Positions 1 through 9,316 of a stretch of 64,000 bases of DNA are shown piece by piece. Position numbers and translations under genes: made by a program. Within the stretch, counting starts at the first letter, position 1, and each line of letters opens with the position of its first letter. The notes beneath the pieces are model-generated. The model saw nothing but the letters and a program-made list of their open reading frames with translations, did not search any database and had not been told where the DNA came from. Source of the DNA: Parapedobacter tibetensis (lineage in GTDB: Bacteria > Bacteroidota > Bacteroidia > Sphingobacteriales > Sphingobacteriaceae); the NCBI RefSeq assembly GCF_024704835.1, contig NZ_JAMXBE010000012.1, forward strand, positions 62,001-126,000, read 5' to 3'.

Positions 1-178
1 GTGAGATTTTGATCGCTAATCGCTTTTTTTTGATTTTTCATTTCCCTTACTGTGAGTAAGAAAATAAGCGAAATGCATATATTTACTCCCTACTACCAGG
101 GGTTTTTTAAAAGAATCGCAACCGCTGCCATGAGGCCTTTAAAGAACAAACTTTATGATGAAATAAACTGTAACCGCG

Positions 179-1177
179 ATGAATACCATAGATTCTTTCA
201 TTTGCCAAATATTGGCAATCGTCATGCTTACTTTCACTTATCAGCTTAGTGCCCAAGAAGCCCTTACTCCTGTGCAAAAACATGGTTCCTTGCAAACTGC
301 GGGCAATCGCATCATCAACCAATATGGGGTATCGCCGCAATTACGTGGCATCAGCTTCTCTTGGAGTATATGGGAGGGCAAGAAATATTACAATAATGAT
401 GTGGTCGATTGGTTGGTTGATGATTTCAAGGTTTCACTCATTCGGCAATCGATGGCTATTGAACCTAAGGAAGGCTATCTACAAAAACCCGAAGAGCAGA
501 CGGCACTGATGTGCAAAGTGGCAGACCGCGCTATCAAACTGGGTATTTATGTAATTATCGACTGGCACGACCACCATGCTGACAGAAACAGAGAACAAGC
601 CAAGGCTTTCTTTACGCAAATGGCCCAACTATATGCCGGCACGCCGAATATCATCTACGAAATCTGGAACGAGCCCGAAAGACAAACATGGTCCGTCATC
701 AAAGCATATGCACTGGAAGTCATCGAGGAAATTCGAAAATATGACCCCGACAACCTGATTGTCGTAGGCACCCCTCATTGGGATCAAGATGTAGACATAG
801 CCGCACAAGACCCCATAACGGATTATACCAATATTGCTTACTCCCTTCACTTCTATGCTAGCGACCCCTATCATCAAGAAAATCTACGGCATAAGGCCAA
901 TACGGCTCTGGAGCTGGGGATTCCATTGTTTGTTACCGAATGGGGTGTCGGTGAGTCCGATGGAGATGGCATGTTTGACCGGGAGAAAACGGACAGCTGG
1001 ATGACTTGGATGGAAGAACGGCAACTGAGCTGGGCAAATTGGAATCTAACAGACAAAAAGGAAACTACTGCCATCCTCCTTCCCGATGCGCCAACAATGG
1101 GCAATTGGGGCACGGGGCATTTGACTGAAGCCGGAACGTATATCCGTGAGCAGCTTAGAAAACTAAACGACAGATGA
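179..1177 (+). CDS. GH5 family glycoside hydrolase (endoglucanase-like), secreted
   Basis: A 332-residue protein with an N-terminal hydrophobic segment (about residues 8-25, ending LSAQ) that looks like a Sec signal peptide. The rest reads as a single GH5 TIM barrel: the acid/base Glu165 sits in EIWNEP and the nucleophile Glu254 in FVTEWG, both at the expected strand ends, with an earlier IIDWHDHH stretch typical of the cellulase-type subfamily. Both catalytic residues are present and the length fits a catalytic domain without a carbohydrate-binding module. It would act outside the cytoplasm on beta-1,4-linked glucan or a related hemicellulose; the substrate cannot be read from sequence. It stands alone, followed by a divergent intergenic gap and a separate promoter for the next gene. 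Confidence 0.88.
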   Translation: MNTIDSFICQILAIVMLTFTYQLSAQEALTPVQKHGSLQTAGNRIINQYGVSPQLRGISFSWSIWEGKKYYNNDVVDWLVDDFKVSLIRQSMAIEPKEGYLQKPEEQTALMCKVADRAIKLGIYVIIDWHDHHADRNREQAKAFFTQMAQLYAGTPNIIYEIWNEPERQTWSVIKAYALEVIEEIRKYDPDNLIVVGTPHWDQDVDIAAQDPITDYTNIAYSLHFYASDPYHQENLRHKANTALELGIPLFVTEWGVGESDGDGMFDREKTDSWMTWMEERQLSWANWNLTDKKETTAILLPDAPTMGNWGTGHLTEAGTYIREQLRKLNDR

Positions 1178-1237
1178 AAGACCGATAATTGCGAAGCAAT
1201 CATGAACACCATTAAAGGTTAGCGTTAGTGAATAAAC

Positions 1238-1268
1238 TTGCATATAAACGGCCGTTTATCTAAGTTTG
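1238..1268 (+). promoter_or_regulatory. Bacteroidetes promoter with palindromic spacer
   Basis: TTG (1238-1240), 20 bases, then TAAGTTTG (1261-1268) fits the Bacteroidetes -33/-7 pattern. The spacer holds a perfect 16-bp palindrome (1244-1259, ATAAACGGCCGTTTAT). The start codon of the next gene is only 5 bases after the -7 box, so the transcript would be leaderless or nearly so. Confidence 0.6.
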
Positions 1269-1272
1269 TCCT

Positions 1273-1974
1273 ATGCATAACACCCTCAAAAAGGACATTT
1301 TCTTTGATTTGGACCACACCATCTGGGATTTCGAAAAAAATGCGGAAGAAACATTGATGGAGCTGTTTGACACCTATCACTTCCATGGTATCGGCATTGG
1401 CGCTGCAGATGTATTCATTGAAACATACAACAGGAATAACCAGCGCCTATGGGCACTGTACCACCATGGCAAAATAAACAAATCCGAATTGCGGGAGGCC
1501 CGTTTTGCGGATACGTTCATCGAATTGGGTGTAGATCCCAAATTATTTCCAATAGCTTTTGAAACGGATTATTTGCGGTTATGTCCACAAAAGACTAATC
1601 TATTTCCCTACGCGCATGAAACACTTGGCTATTTGCAGGAAAAATATACCCTGCATCTTATCTCGAACGGCTTTGGCGATGCAGCCGAGATCAAGATGAC
1701 CCGATGTGATCTGAAAAAATATTTCGCTACGATCGTGATTTCCGAGACGGTGGGTGTTCATAAACCTCATCCCCAAATTTTCCATTATGCCATCGCTAAT
1801 GCCAAAACGGAGATTCCCCAGAGTGTGATGGTAGGTGATAGCCTAGAGGCAGATATCCGCGGAGCCCAGAATATAGGCATGGATGCGATTTATTTCAATC
1901 CCAATAAAGCCGAGATACCCTCGGATGTCAGGAAAAGTATATCGGCATTAGAAGAATTGAAATCTTTATTCTGA
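1273..1974 (+). CDS. YjjG-family noncanonical pyrimidine nucleotidase (HAD superfamily)
   Basis: A 233-residue cytosolic HAD phosphatase. Motif I is FDLDHT with Asp12 (nucleophile) and Asp14, motif II is Ser131 in LISNGFG, motif III is Lys164 in VHKPHP, and motif IV is GDSLEAD (Asp189, Asp194). The helical cap between motifs I and II and the GVHKPHP signature match YjjG-type 5'-nucleotidases, which hydrolyse UMP, dTMP and modified pyrimidine nucleotides and help keep noncanonical nucleotides out of the pool. All catalytic residues are in place and the length is normal. The gene has its own promoter just upstream and no obvious operon partner; the next gene is convergent. Confidence 0.88.
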   Translation: MHNTLKKDIFFDLDHTIWDFEKNAEETLMELFDTYHFHGIGIGAADVFIETYNRNNQRLWALYHHGKINKSELREARFADTFIELGVDPKLFPIAFETDYLRLCPQKTNLFPYAHETLGYLQEKYTLHLISNGFGDAAEIKMTRCDLKKYFATIVISETVGVHKPHPQIFHYAIANAKTEIPQSVMVGDSLEADIRGAQNIGMDAIYFNPNKAEIPSDVRKSISALEELKSLF

Positions 1975-1998
1975 GGTTAGGTTGGCTATTAGACCAAC

Positions 1999-4476
1999 CT
2001 AAAATTCTTCACCCCCATTGAAATCATCCATATCCTGCTTCCGGCGTTTATCCTTGTCCTGGAAATCTTGCTGCCCAAAGCGGTAATTGAATGACAACAT
2101 GAACATTCTACGCATCCAGCGACTCTCAAAATAACGGTATACATTGTTTGAAACCGTATATCCGCCCCACCTACGCTGGTTAAGCAAATCCCGTACATTA
2201 AACATAATGCTTCCCTTTTTATTCAAAACATCCAGTTTCACACCCGCATCAACAACAAAGGTTTCGATACCCTTTCCCTGCGCCATGATACGGGGGGCCT
2301 GATAATCGAAACGTGCTTGGGCCGAAAGGGTCGATGTAAAACGGTAATTGGTTGTTGCATTTGCATTCCAACTGAATCCCTCGGATGGTGCTATCCCAAA
2401 AGCTTCACTACCTCTGAAACGGGTTTGAAAGGCGTTCACATTGGCCATAACATCCCATTTTTTGGAAAAATCAATCTTGGATATCAACTCAAACCCCGTG
2501 GCCTCATTGCGACTAATGTTTTGCCATTGCATCAACGTGACCCCCGTATTTTCATCGACCTCAATGATAATGGGTTGTACCACATCATTGACAATCCGGT
2601 GATAGATGGACGATGTAAGTATAAGTGAACTCCAGGTCTTGGTATATCCCAGTTCAAACGAATGAATGTCTTCAGGCAGGAGATTGGGGTTCCCTTGGCG
2701 GCGGTTCAAATTATCGGATACATCCACAAACGGATTGACCTGCCAACCCCTGGGCCTGCTTACCCTGCGTGTGTAACTCAATTGCAACTGATTTTCATTA
2801 CCAAACTCCTGTGTTAAAAAAACACTGGGATAAATTCTGAAATAATCAAGTTTTCCTTCTATCTGCTGTTCATTTTCCGGAAGGCCGGGGGTAAGTAAGC
2901 CCAATTCCGTATCCAAATAAGCTTGCTCCGCCCGCAACCCGACTTGAAACCCAAGCTTATCAGTCAATTTATTCTGGTAATTGGTATAAAGGGCATGCAC
3001 GGTGCTGGTCATGTCAAAATCATTACTCACGCTGTAATCGGGCAACAATCCTCCCCCAGTGGAGTCGGACTGGGAATATTGATAATCCTGGCTTGACCTA
3101 ATGATGGAGCGGTATCCCGCTTCAAACTTATGATTTTCACTAAAAGGCCTCACATAATCCAATTGGAGGTTGAGATTTCGCCCATCTTCTTCCGTGTCAT
3201 TAATCCGCATCCGCTCATATTCCCCCCCCGGAGGTTGGGAATAATCCTGATTAAACGTATTGATCCCCTCTTCGCTATCTTTGCCAAAAGCTACGTTAGC
3301 AATCAATTGCTCCCCGTCATTACGTAAGCTACGCCTTATATCAAGGTTAAGGTCAAAACCAAGGTCATCCTCATCCTGCCTTGACAACCGTGTGCTGGTA
3401 CCCGATAAGGAAGAGTGGTTAAGATAATTATAAAATAAATCTTCATTCCGTTCATTACCCCGCAAGCTGAGGTTACCGGATAAGCCAATCACGGTTTTTT
3501 CTCCCCAATAATAGTCCAGCCCTAATTGCACACCATGGTTAAGCCCTAATCGTTCACTTTCACTCACATTATTTGTAAGGCTATTATTGGTCAATAATTC
3601 CGTATTATTCACCCCATTGCCCACCATATTCCGGCGGTTAAATGTATAGCTGCCAAAGTAGTTGAATTTTTCATCCCGGAAATTCAGGTTTAAGCCCGCC
3701 ATATAATTATTATACGAGCCTCCTGAGGCATTGATTGCACCATTAAGTCCTGAGCGGGTATTTTTCTTGAGGATAATATCGATGATGCCCGACTGCCCCT
3801 CAGCATCGTACCTTGAAGACGGATTGGTTATTACTTCAATACGTTCAACAGAATTTGCCGGTAGCGATTGTAGAAACTGCGTGATATCACTACCCGCCAT
3901 CGCCGACTCACGGCCATTGATCAGTATGCGCACGCTACTGGATCCACGTAAACTCACCGTTCCATCCATATCAACCTGTAGCGAAGGCACATTGGCAAGC
4001 AGATCCGTAGCCGTGCCCCCTACACTGATGGTGCTTTGCGCCACATTGAAAATTTTGCGGTCTATCCCTAATTGCATGGCGGGTGGAGTACCTTCAACCA
4101 CCACCTCTTCCAGCAACTCGCCGGATGACTTCAATAAAATGCCGCCCAAATCTACATCCTTCCCCGCTTCGACGACAATATTTTCCTTTAGAAGGTCTTC
4201 ATACCCTACATAAGTGACCCGCACCATGTATGTCCCTGGAGCGACATCAGTAAATAAGATTTTACCATCCGCTGCCGTTTGCATTCCGTTGATATAATTT
4301 TCTGAGTCTTGCTTCAATAAGGTTGCACTGGCAAAGCCCACTGGCTCCTTTGATGCCTCATCAATGACTACACCCGATACTTTTGCATTCCCCTCCTGTG
4401 CAGCCACACCTAAGGGTAAAATAAAAATAACGATTAAAAAAATCCATCCAATCCTTATGTTACGCGCAAAGTCCAT
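1999..4476 (-). CDS. TonB-dependent-receptor-like outer membrane beta-barrel protein
   Basis: An 825-residue outer membrane protein. Residues 1-26 are a signal peptide ending GVAAQ. Residues about 32-115 are a carboxypeptidase-regulatory-like (CarbopepD_reg_2) beta-sandwich, followed by a plug-like domain (about 125-235; DIRKIF-type entry, VSLRGSS, ILINGR, RIEVITNPSSRYDAEG). The remainder is the beta-barrel of the 'outer membrane beta-barrel family' seen in Bacteroidetes. The C-terminal tail after the last strand is charged (residues about 805-825). Such proteins import or bind substrates at the outer membrane; no SusD partner is adjacent, so a glycan substrate is not indicated. Convergent with the HAD nucleotidase gene, about 25 bases apart. 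Substrate unknown. Confidence 0.85.
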   Translation of the reverse strand: MDFARNIRIGWIFLIVIFILPLGVAAQEGNAKVSGVVIDEASKEPVGFASATLLKQDSENYINGMQTAADGKILFTDVAPGTYMVRVTYVGYEDLLKENIVVEAGKDVDLGGILLKSSGELLEEVVVEGTPPAMQLGIDRKIFNVAQSTISVGGTATDLLANVPSLQVDMDGTVSLRGSSSVRILINGRESAMAGSDITQFLQSLPANSVERIEVITNPSSRYDAEGQSGIIDIILKKNTRSGLNGAINASGGSYNNYMAGLNLNFRDEKFNYFGSYTFNRRNMVGNGVNNTELLTNNSLTNNVSESERLGLNHGVQLGLDYYWGEKTVIGLSGNLSLRGNERNEDLFYNYLNHSSLSGTSTRLSRQDEDDLGFDLNLDIRRSLRNDGEQLIANVAFGKDSEEGINTFNQDYSQPPGGEYERMRINDTEEDGRNLNLQLDYVRPFSENHKFEAGYRSIIRSSQDYQYSQSDSTGGGLLPDYSVSNDFDMTSTVHALYTNYQNKLTDKLGFQVGLRAEQAYLDTELGLLTPGLPENEQQIEGKLDYFRIYPSVFLTQEFGNENQLQLSYTRRVSRPRGWQVNPFVDVSDNLNRRQGNPNLLPEDIHSFELGYTKTWSSLILTSSIYHRIVNDVVQPIIIEVDENTGVTLMQWQNISRNEATGFELISKIDFSKKWDVMANVNAFQTRFRGSEAFGIAPSEGFSWNANATTNYRFTSTLSAQARFDYQAPRIMAQGKGIETFVVDAGVKLDVLNKKGSIMFNVRDLLNQRRWGGYTVSNNVYRYFESRWMRRMFMLSFNYRFGQQDFQDKDKRRKQDMDDFNGGEEF

Positions 4477-4612
4477 TTTGTCTATCTAATAAAATAGTAT
4501 CTGAATATTCTGCCACAAAGATTGTGCTTTTATCGTAACCATACACCTATAGTAACCGCATTATTACAGCTTGGGAACTGCTTCGATTACATTGTTACGT
4601 ATGGGATCACCC

Positions 4613-4894
4613 CTACTCCACGCTCACCGTCAATCCTTCTGATTTGAGTATTTTTCGGTACACATCCACCTCGGTGTAGCTTCCTTCCAATACAGCGCAT
4701 TTGCCATCCGTATGTACTTTCCATGCGATTTTTTCAGCTTCGGGTTCAGTGTATTGCAAATGTTTCATCAAACAACTAATCACATGCTCAAATGTGTTGG
4801 TATCATCATTCCAGAGAATAAGCTTGTGACTGGGCGTAATAGCGGACAATACTTCGTCCAGTGTAAAGGTTTCTTCTTGCGTTTCGATGGTCAT
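4613..4894 (-). CDS. clpS: ATP-dependent Clp protease adaptor ClpS
   Basis: A 93-residue protein starting at the ATG of MTIETQEE; an upstream in-frame extension exists but has no family similarity. The core LILWNDDTNTFEHVI matches the ClpS N-degron binding fold (NDD.NTF.HVI), and WKVHTDGKCAVLEG matches the second conserved block. ClpS binds the N-terminal domain of ClpA/ClpC and delivers N-end-rule substrates to ClpP. A -7-like element on this strand (TAATTTTG, complement of 4900-4907) lies only about 5 bases before the start, which suggests a leaderless transcript. The next gene diverges. Confidence 0.9.
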   Translation of the reverse strand: MTIETQEETFTLDEVLSAITPSHKLILWNDDTNTFEHVISCLMKHLQYTEPEAEKIAWKVHTDGKCAVLEGSYTEVDVYRKILKSEGLTVSVE

Positions 4895-4967
4895 AAAGAC
4901 AAAATTACTTCTTTTTATAAAATTTCCGTACAATTGCATGTTATAAACCTATAAAAGATTGACATAC

Positions 4968-6014
4968 ATGTACCAATCAAAAATAGCTGGCATAGGGTAT
5001 TACGTTCCCAAGAACGTCTATACCAATCACGATTTAACCCGTTTCATGGATACGAGTGATGAATGGATACAGGAGCGCACTGGCATACAGGAACGCCGTT
5101 TTGCGGATCGTTATGCGGAAACTACCACCACAATGGCCATCGAAGCCGCTAAAATAGCCATTGAGCGGGCGAAGACTACGGCTCAGGATATTGATTTCAT
5201 CGTATTTGCCACATTAAGCCCCGATTATTATTTTCCAGGTTGTGGGGTATTGCTGCAACGTGAAATGGGTATGCATGAAATAGGTGCATTGGATGTACGT
5301 AACCAATGTTCGGGCTTTGTATACGCATTATCCGTGGCTGATCAGTTCATTAAAACGGGTATGTACAAAAACATTTTGGTAGTGGGAAGTGAAAAGCACT
5401 CATTTGCCATGGATTTTGAGACACGCAGCCGTAATATGTCGGTCATTTTCGGTGATGGCGCGGGTGCAGTTGTACTCCAACCTACTCAAGAAAAGGGAAA
5501 GGGCATCTTAAGCACCCATCTCCATAGCGATGGTGCCGATGCTGAAATATTGGCCATGTATTATCCCGGTGCTCATGCCAACAAATGGATGAAGGATAAA
5601 CCGCCCTTCCCAGATCAGGAGTTGGGAGGGCTCTTTCTTACTACGGAACAATTGGAAAGTGGGGCCGCACTACCCTACATGGATGGGCCCGCCGTATTCA
5701 AAAAAGCGATCGTAAAATTTCCGGAAGTCATCAAGGAAGCATTATCGACACACAGTTTTACGGAACAAGATATTGATCTGCTCATACCTCATCAGGCTAA
5801 TTTTCGCATCAGCCAATATGTGCAGAAGCTACTAGGCTTGGATGATAATCAAGTGTTCAATAATATCCAAAAATACGGAAATACCACCGCAGCATCGGTT
5901 CCGATTGCATTATGTGAGGCTTGGGAGGCGGGGAGAATTAAGGATGGTAATTTGATCTGCCTCGCTGCTTTTGGCTCAGGATTTACTTGGGCAAGTGCAT
6001 TGATTAGGTGGTGA
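4968..6014 (+). CDS. 3-oxoacyl-ACP synthase III family protein (FabH-like)
   Basis: A 348-residue thiolase-fold condensing enzyme, counted from the ATG at 4968 (a TTG three codons upstream is less likely). The full KAS III triad is visible: Cys114 in RNQCSGF, His275 in LLIPHQAN and Asn305 in KYGNTTAAS. FabH condenses an acyl-CoA primer with malonyl-ACP to start fatty acid synthesis. The segment between about residues 185 and 240 is longer than in E. coli FabH, as in many Bacteroidetes paralogues. It is not next to other fab genes, so it may be an accessory KAS III rather than the main FabH. The downstream gene is convergent. Confidence 0.85.
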   Translation: MYQSKIAGIGYYVPKNVYTNHDLTRFMDTSDEWIQERTGIQERRFADRYAETTTTMAIEAAKIAIERAKTTAQDIDFIVFATLSPDYYFPGCGVLLQREMGMHEIGALDVRNQCSGFVYALSVADQFIKTGMYKNILVVGSEKHSFAMDFETRSRNMSVIFGDGAGAVVLQPTQEKGKGILSTHLHSDGADAEILAMYYPGAHANKWMKDKPPFPDQELGGLFLTTEQLESGAALPYMDGPAVFKKAIVKFPEVIKEALSTHSFTEQDIDLLIPHQANFRISQYVQKLLGLDDNQVFNNIQKYGNTTAASVPIALCEAWEAGRIKDGNLICLAAFGSGFTWASALIRW

Positions 6015-6055
6015 TTTATTAAGCTATTGGCTGTCAGTTATCGGATGTCAGCCGT

Positions 6056-7996
6056 TTACCCCACCGAATCAAGCGCTTCAAAGGGAGAATTCTTGCTGAG
6101 AAATTCGGGGACAATCTCTTTCATTTTTCGAACCATACCACTGCTGTTTCTCCGTTCATTCAAAGCAAGCAATTCATAAATAATACGTTTTGCATGTTCA
6201 TGGTCCACCGGATTGACCCGAGCGATGTTGATTTTGTCGTGATGGGTAGGCAGCACTTTTTCGCCATCACTCAGTAATTCTTCATACAGTTTTTCTCCGC
6301 TTCGTAGACCGGTATAAATGATTTCGATGTCCTTTTCTGGTTTGAGTCCCGCGAGTTGGATCATTTTTTTAGCCAAATCAACAATTTTCACAGGTTTACC
6401 CATATCAAACACATAAATTTCGCCACCATTGCCCATCGTACCCGCTTCCAATACTAGCTGCACAGCTTCGGGTATGGTCATAAAATACCGAGTGATTTCG
6501 GGGTGCGTTACCGTGATGGGGCCGCCTTTTTCAATTTGTGAACTGAAACGCGGTATCACGGACCCATTTGAACCCAACACATTGCCAAACCGGGTGGTGA
6601 TGAAACGCGTCCCCTTCATCAATTTGCTCGTTCCAGTAGCTGCATCCACCAGTTGAATAGATTGTATTTCATCAAGGCTTTGCGTATAGATCTCGGCGAT
6701 GCGCTTTGAAGCACCCATCACATTAGTCGGGTTTACTGCTTTATCCGTAGATATCATCACAAACTTCTTGGCGCCAAAAAGGATAGATAGATCTGCTATA
6801 TTCTTTGTTCCGCCTATATTGGTGCTTACCGCTTCACCAGGGTTTTTCTCCATCATGGGCACATGCTTATACGCCGCGGCATGGTACACCAGTTCAGGCC
6901 GATAATCGTTGAATATTTGATGCATCCGTTCCAGGTTGCGAATATCCGCGATGGCTACAACCACATTGCTTTCTGGGAATTTTTCTTCGATTTCCAATTG
7001 GATTTCATGCATCGGCGACTCCGCTTGGTCACATAAGATAAGCATCTGGGGATCATAACGCAGTACCTGGCGCACGATTTCGGAACCAATGGATCCCGCG
7101 GCACCCGTGATCAGGATACGTTTACCACAAAGGTCATCGCAAATCTGGTCGTTATTGATCTTAATGGGCGCACGTTGTAGCAAATCCTCGATACGAAGGG
7201 TTTTTATTTGTTGCAATTTCAATCTTCCCGACGCCCATTCCGTAACTGGCGGAACGGTAAGCACCTTGATACCCAACCTTAAACAACGTTCTACGATGAC
7301 CTTTTTATCCCGGTGGCCCAAATGATCCTTCACGAAAATCATCTGGTCTATCGAATACTTATCATTCAAGACGGCGAGATCCTTCACATGATAGACCTTC
7401 TTCCGTTCGATGTAGCTATTTAGCTTACTTCTGCCTGTATCGATAAAACCTATAATGATAAATTTGGATTCCGTGCTGTTTTCCAAGGCCTGTTTGGCCA
7501 TGATGGCATTTTGATCCGCTCCATAAATCAATACCCTCACCGTGTCAACGTCACGTATCTTCCTCATTAACATGAAATAAACGCTTTTCACGACGATACG
7601 GAGCATGATGAGGAAAGATATCGCAATGAAAAAGTTAATCAGCATCACCAAAATCATTTCCGAGGCCGTAATCTCCAAAAGAGGTTTCAATACTAAATAA
7701 ATGGCCACCATATAGGTTAACGTGGTGATGAGCATGGCTGAAAATATCTTCAGCATATCCCGTGTATCCGAATACCTAATCAATCCAGTATGTATCCGCA
7801 TCAAAAAAAACACCGGCAATGCAATACCACTATATAAGGCCGTGCTTATAAAGAAATGACCTCGAATGATGTCATTGAAATTAAATTGATTAGCAATAAA
7901 ATAAGATAAGGAAAAAGACCAAGTCAATATCAGTAAGTCCAGCAACAAAATTGCCCAGCGAGGTACAGTTTTGAAGCGAAGTATTAATTTTTTCAT
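6056..7996 (-). CDS. Membrane-anchored nucleoside-diphosphate-sugar 4,6-dehydratase (CapD/WbpM/PglF family)
   Basis: A 646-residue protein with four predicted membrane helices in residues about 15-145, an N-terminal Rossmann-like domain (about 150-275; VLIYGADQNA) and a catalytic SDR domain from about 290. The NAD-binding motif GAAGSIG is at 298-304, followed by the STDKAVNP and MGASK segments, where the family uses Met-x3-Lys in place of Tyr-x3-Lys. These enzymes convert UDP-GlcNAc to a UDP-4-keto-6-deoxy sugar for capsule, O-antigen or glycan synthesis at the inner face of the membrane. Length is typical for the full-length class. No neighbouring polysaccharide genes are visible here. Confidence 0.88.
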   Translation of the reverse strand: MKKLILRFKTVPRWAILLLDLLILTWSFSLSYFIANQFNFNDIIRGHFFISTALYSGIALPVFFLMRIHTGLIRYSDTRDMLKIFSAMLITTLTYMVAIYLVLKPLLEITASEMILVMLINFFIAISFLIMLRIVVKSVYFMLMRKIRDVDTVRVLIYGADQNAIMAKQALENSTESKFIIIGFIDTGRSKLNSYIERKKVYHVKDLAVLNDKYSIDQMIFVKDHLGHRDKKVIVERCLRLGIKVLTVPPVTEWASGRLKLQQIKTLRIEDLLQRAPIKINNDQICDDLCGKRILITGAAGSIGSEIVRQVLRYDPQMLILCDQAESPMHEIQLEIEEKFPESNVVVAIADIRNLERMHQIFNDYRPELVYHAAAYKHVPMMEKNPGEAVSTNIGGTKNIADLSILFGAKKFVMISTDKAVNPTNVMGASKRIAEIYTQSLDEIQSIQLVDAATGTSKLMKGTRFITTRFGNVLGSNGSVIPRFSSQIEKGGPITVTHPEITRYFMTIPEAVQLVLEAGTMGNGGEIYVFDMGKPVKIVDLAKKMIQLAGLKPEKDIEIIYTGLRSGEKLYEELLSDGEKVLPTHHDKINIARVNPVDHEHAKRIIYELLALNERRNSSGMVRKMKEIVPEFLSKNSPFEALDSVG

Positions 7997-8274
7997 GTAT
8001 GGGTTTTAATGTAGCTCTCCCATCCTGATTGGTTAACCGAAAACACCCCTCCTCTTGCTACAATATGTACAATAATAATGAATTATTGACCAATAATTCA
8101 ACTCAGCACATCTCACACTCAATTACTCAATAACCCTGCCAAAGGCGCATTGAATCACCTTGTGGAGCTTATAACACAAAAGTACTACATTTGTTTGCTA
8201 TACAGCAATACCTATTTTCAGGTATTTTTAATGGTTGCATATTTCTCTTCCAAAAATTGATACTCCGTGGCTGC
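7997..8274. other. Intergenic gap, no gene seen
   Basis: The gap between the divergently oriented ends of the dehydratase gene and the ATP synthase terminator is A+T-rich. I see no plausible open reading frame, tRNA or hairpin in it. It presumably carries the promoter of the minus-strand dehydratase gene, but no clean TAnnTTTG box is evident. Confidence 0.4.
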
Positions 8275-8298
8275 AAAAAAAGGGGCCGTCAGGCCCCT
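8275..8298 (-). terminator. Rho-independent terminator of the ATP synthase cluster
   Basis: On the minus strand AGGGGCC, loop TGAC, GGCCCCT forms a 7-bp G+C-rich stem followed by a run of seven T. It lies about 25 bases after the atpG stop codon. Confidence 0.85.
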
Positions 8299-8323
8299 TC
8301 ATTATGCTATCATCTGATTGAAA

Positions 8324-9208
8324 CTATCCATTGGATAATGCGGCCGCGCCACTTACGATTTCCGTAAGCTCAGTGGTAATAGCGGCTTGCCGAGCCTGAT
8401 TATAGGATAATTTAAGTGCTTTCAATAACTCTCCTGCATTGTCGGTAGCCTTATCCATTGCTGTCATCCGCGCGCCATGCTCAGCAGCATGCGAATCCAG
8501 CACCGCCTTAAATAGCTGCGTCTTGATGGCTTTTGGAATCAATTCCTCAATGATTTTTTCTTTGGATGGTTCAATGATGTAATCCACTTCCGACTTTGGT
8601 TGGTCCAATCCTACTGTTGTAGGCAATAAAGGGAGCAGTTGTTCGGTGGTAAGGATTTGTACAGCTGCATTTTTGAACTGGTTGTATACCAACTCTACAC
8701 GGTCATAGTCGCCATCCGAAAACCCCTTCATGATGGCCTCGGTAATCTTCGACGTGTTTTCGAAATTAAGCGCCATAAACAATTCGCTGTTATCACCTAT
8801 TACACGGTACTTGCGCCTTTGGTAATAATCCTGGGCTCTTTTTCCAATGGCAATGATGCTTACATTTCCTGCCTTAAGCTGTTCACCGTACTTCTCGGCA
8901 ATCAGCCGGTTGGCGGTCTTCATCGCATTCGCGTTGAACGCCCCAGCCAACCCTCTATTGGAGGCAATCACCACCACTAATACCTGGTTTGGCTTGCGGT
9001 CGACCGTGTATGGAGAAGCGCTACCTTCCACACTCGCAGAGACACTGGCCAAAATCTCCCTCAACTTGTTGGCATAGGGCCGCAATTGCACAATGGCATT
9101 CGTAGCACGCTTGAGTTTGGCGGCCGAAACCATTTTCATGGCCTTGGTAATCTGCTGTGTGGAGCTGACCGATGTGATCCGGTTCCTTACTTCTTTTAAG
9201 TTTGCCAT
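8324..9208 (-). CDS. atpG: F-type ATP synthase subunit gamma
   Basis: A 294-residue central-stalk subunit. The N-terminal helix MANLKEVRNRITSV and the C-terminal helix with TEIVSGAAAL are the signature coiled-coil ends that insert into the alpha3beta3 head, and the conserved block ASNRGLAGAFN is present. Gamma transmits c-ring rotation to the catalytic sites. It is the last gene of the atp cluster here, and the strong terminator directly downstream shows that atpD and atpC (beta, epsilon) are encoded elsewhere, as in many Bacteroidetes. It is separated from atpA by a 108-base repeat-rich spacer. Confidence 0.96.
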   Translation of the reverse strand: MANLKEVRNRITSVSSTQQITKAMKMVSAAKLKRATNAIVQLRPYANKLREILASVSASVEGSASPYTVDRKPNQVLVVVIASNRGLAGAFNANAMKTANRLIAEKYGEQLKAGNVSIIAIGKRAQDYYQRRKYRVIGDNSELFMALNFENTSKITEAIMKGFSDGDYDRVELVYNQFKNAAVQILTTEQLLPLLPTTVGLDQPKSEVDYIIEPSKEKIIEELIPKAIKTQLFKAVLDSHAAEHGARMTAMDKATDNAGELLKALKLSYNQARQAAITTELTEIVSGAAALSNG

Positions 9209-9316
9209 ATCTTAGATGTGAGATGTGAGATATGAGATGTGAGACATGGAAAATATCAGCAAAAATCCCATATCAAAAATCTCAAATCTCAAATCTAATG
9301 TCTCATGTCTAAATTA
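9209..9316. repeat. Degenerate short tandem/inverted repeat between atpA and atpG
   Basis: The plus strand shows repeated units such as GATGTGA (9216-9247), followed after about 25 bases by TCTCAAA units and ATGTCTCATGTCTAAAT (9268-9316), which are roughly the inverted complement. Similar strings (ACATCTCATGTCTAAATC, near 52402-52420; TCACATCTCACATC, near 52560-52573) occur in the intergenic region before fumC. It looks like an interspersed chromosomal repeat placed inside an operon. Confidence 0.6.
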
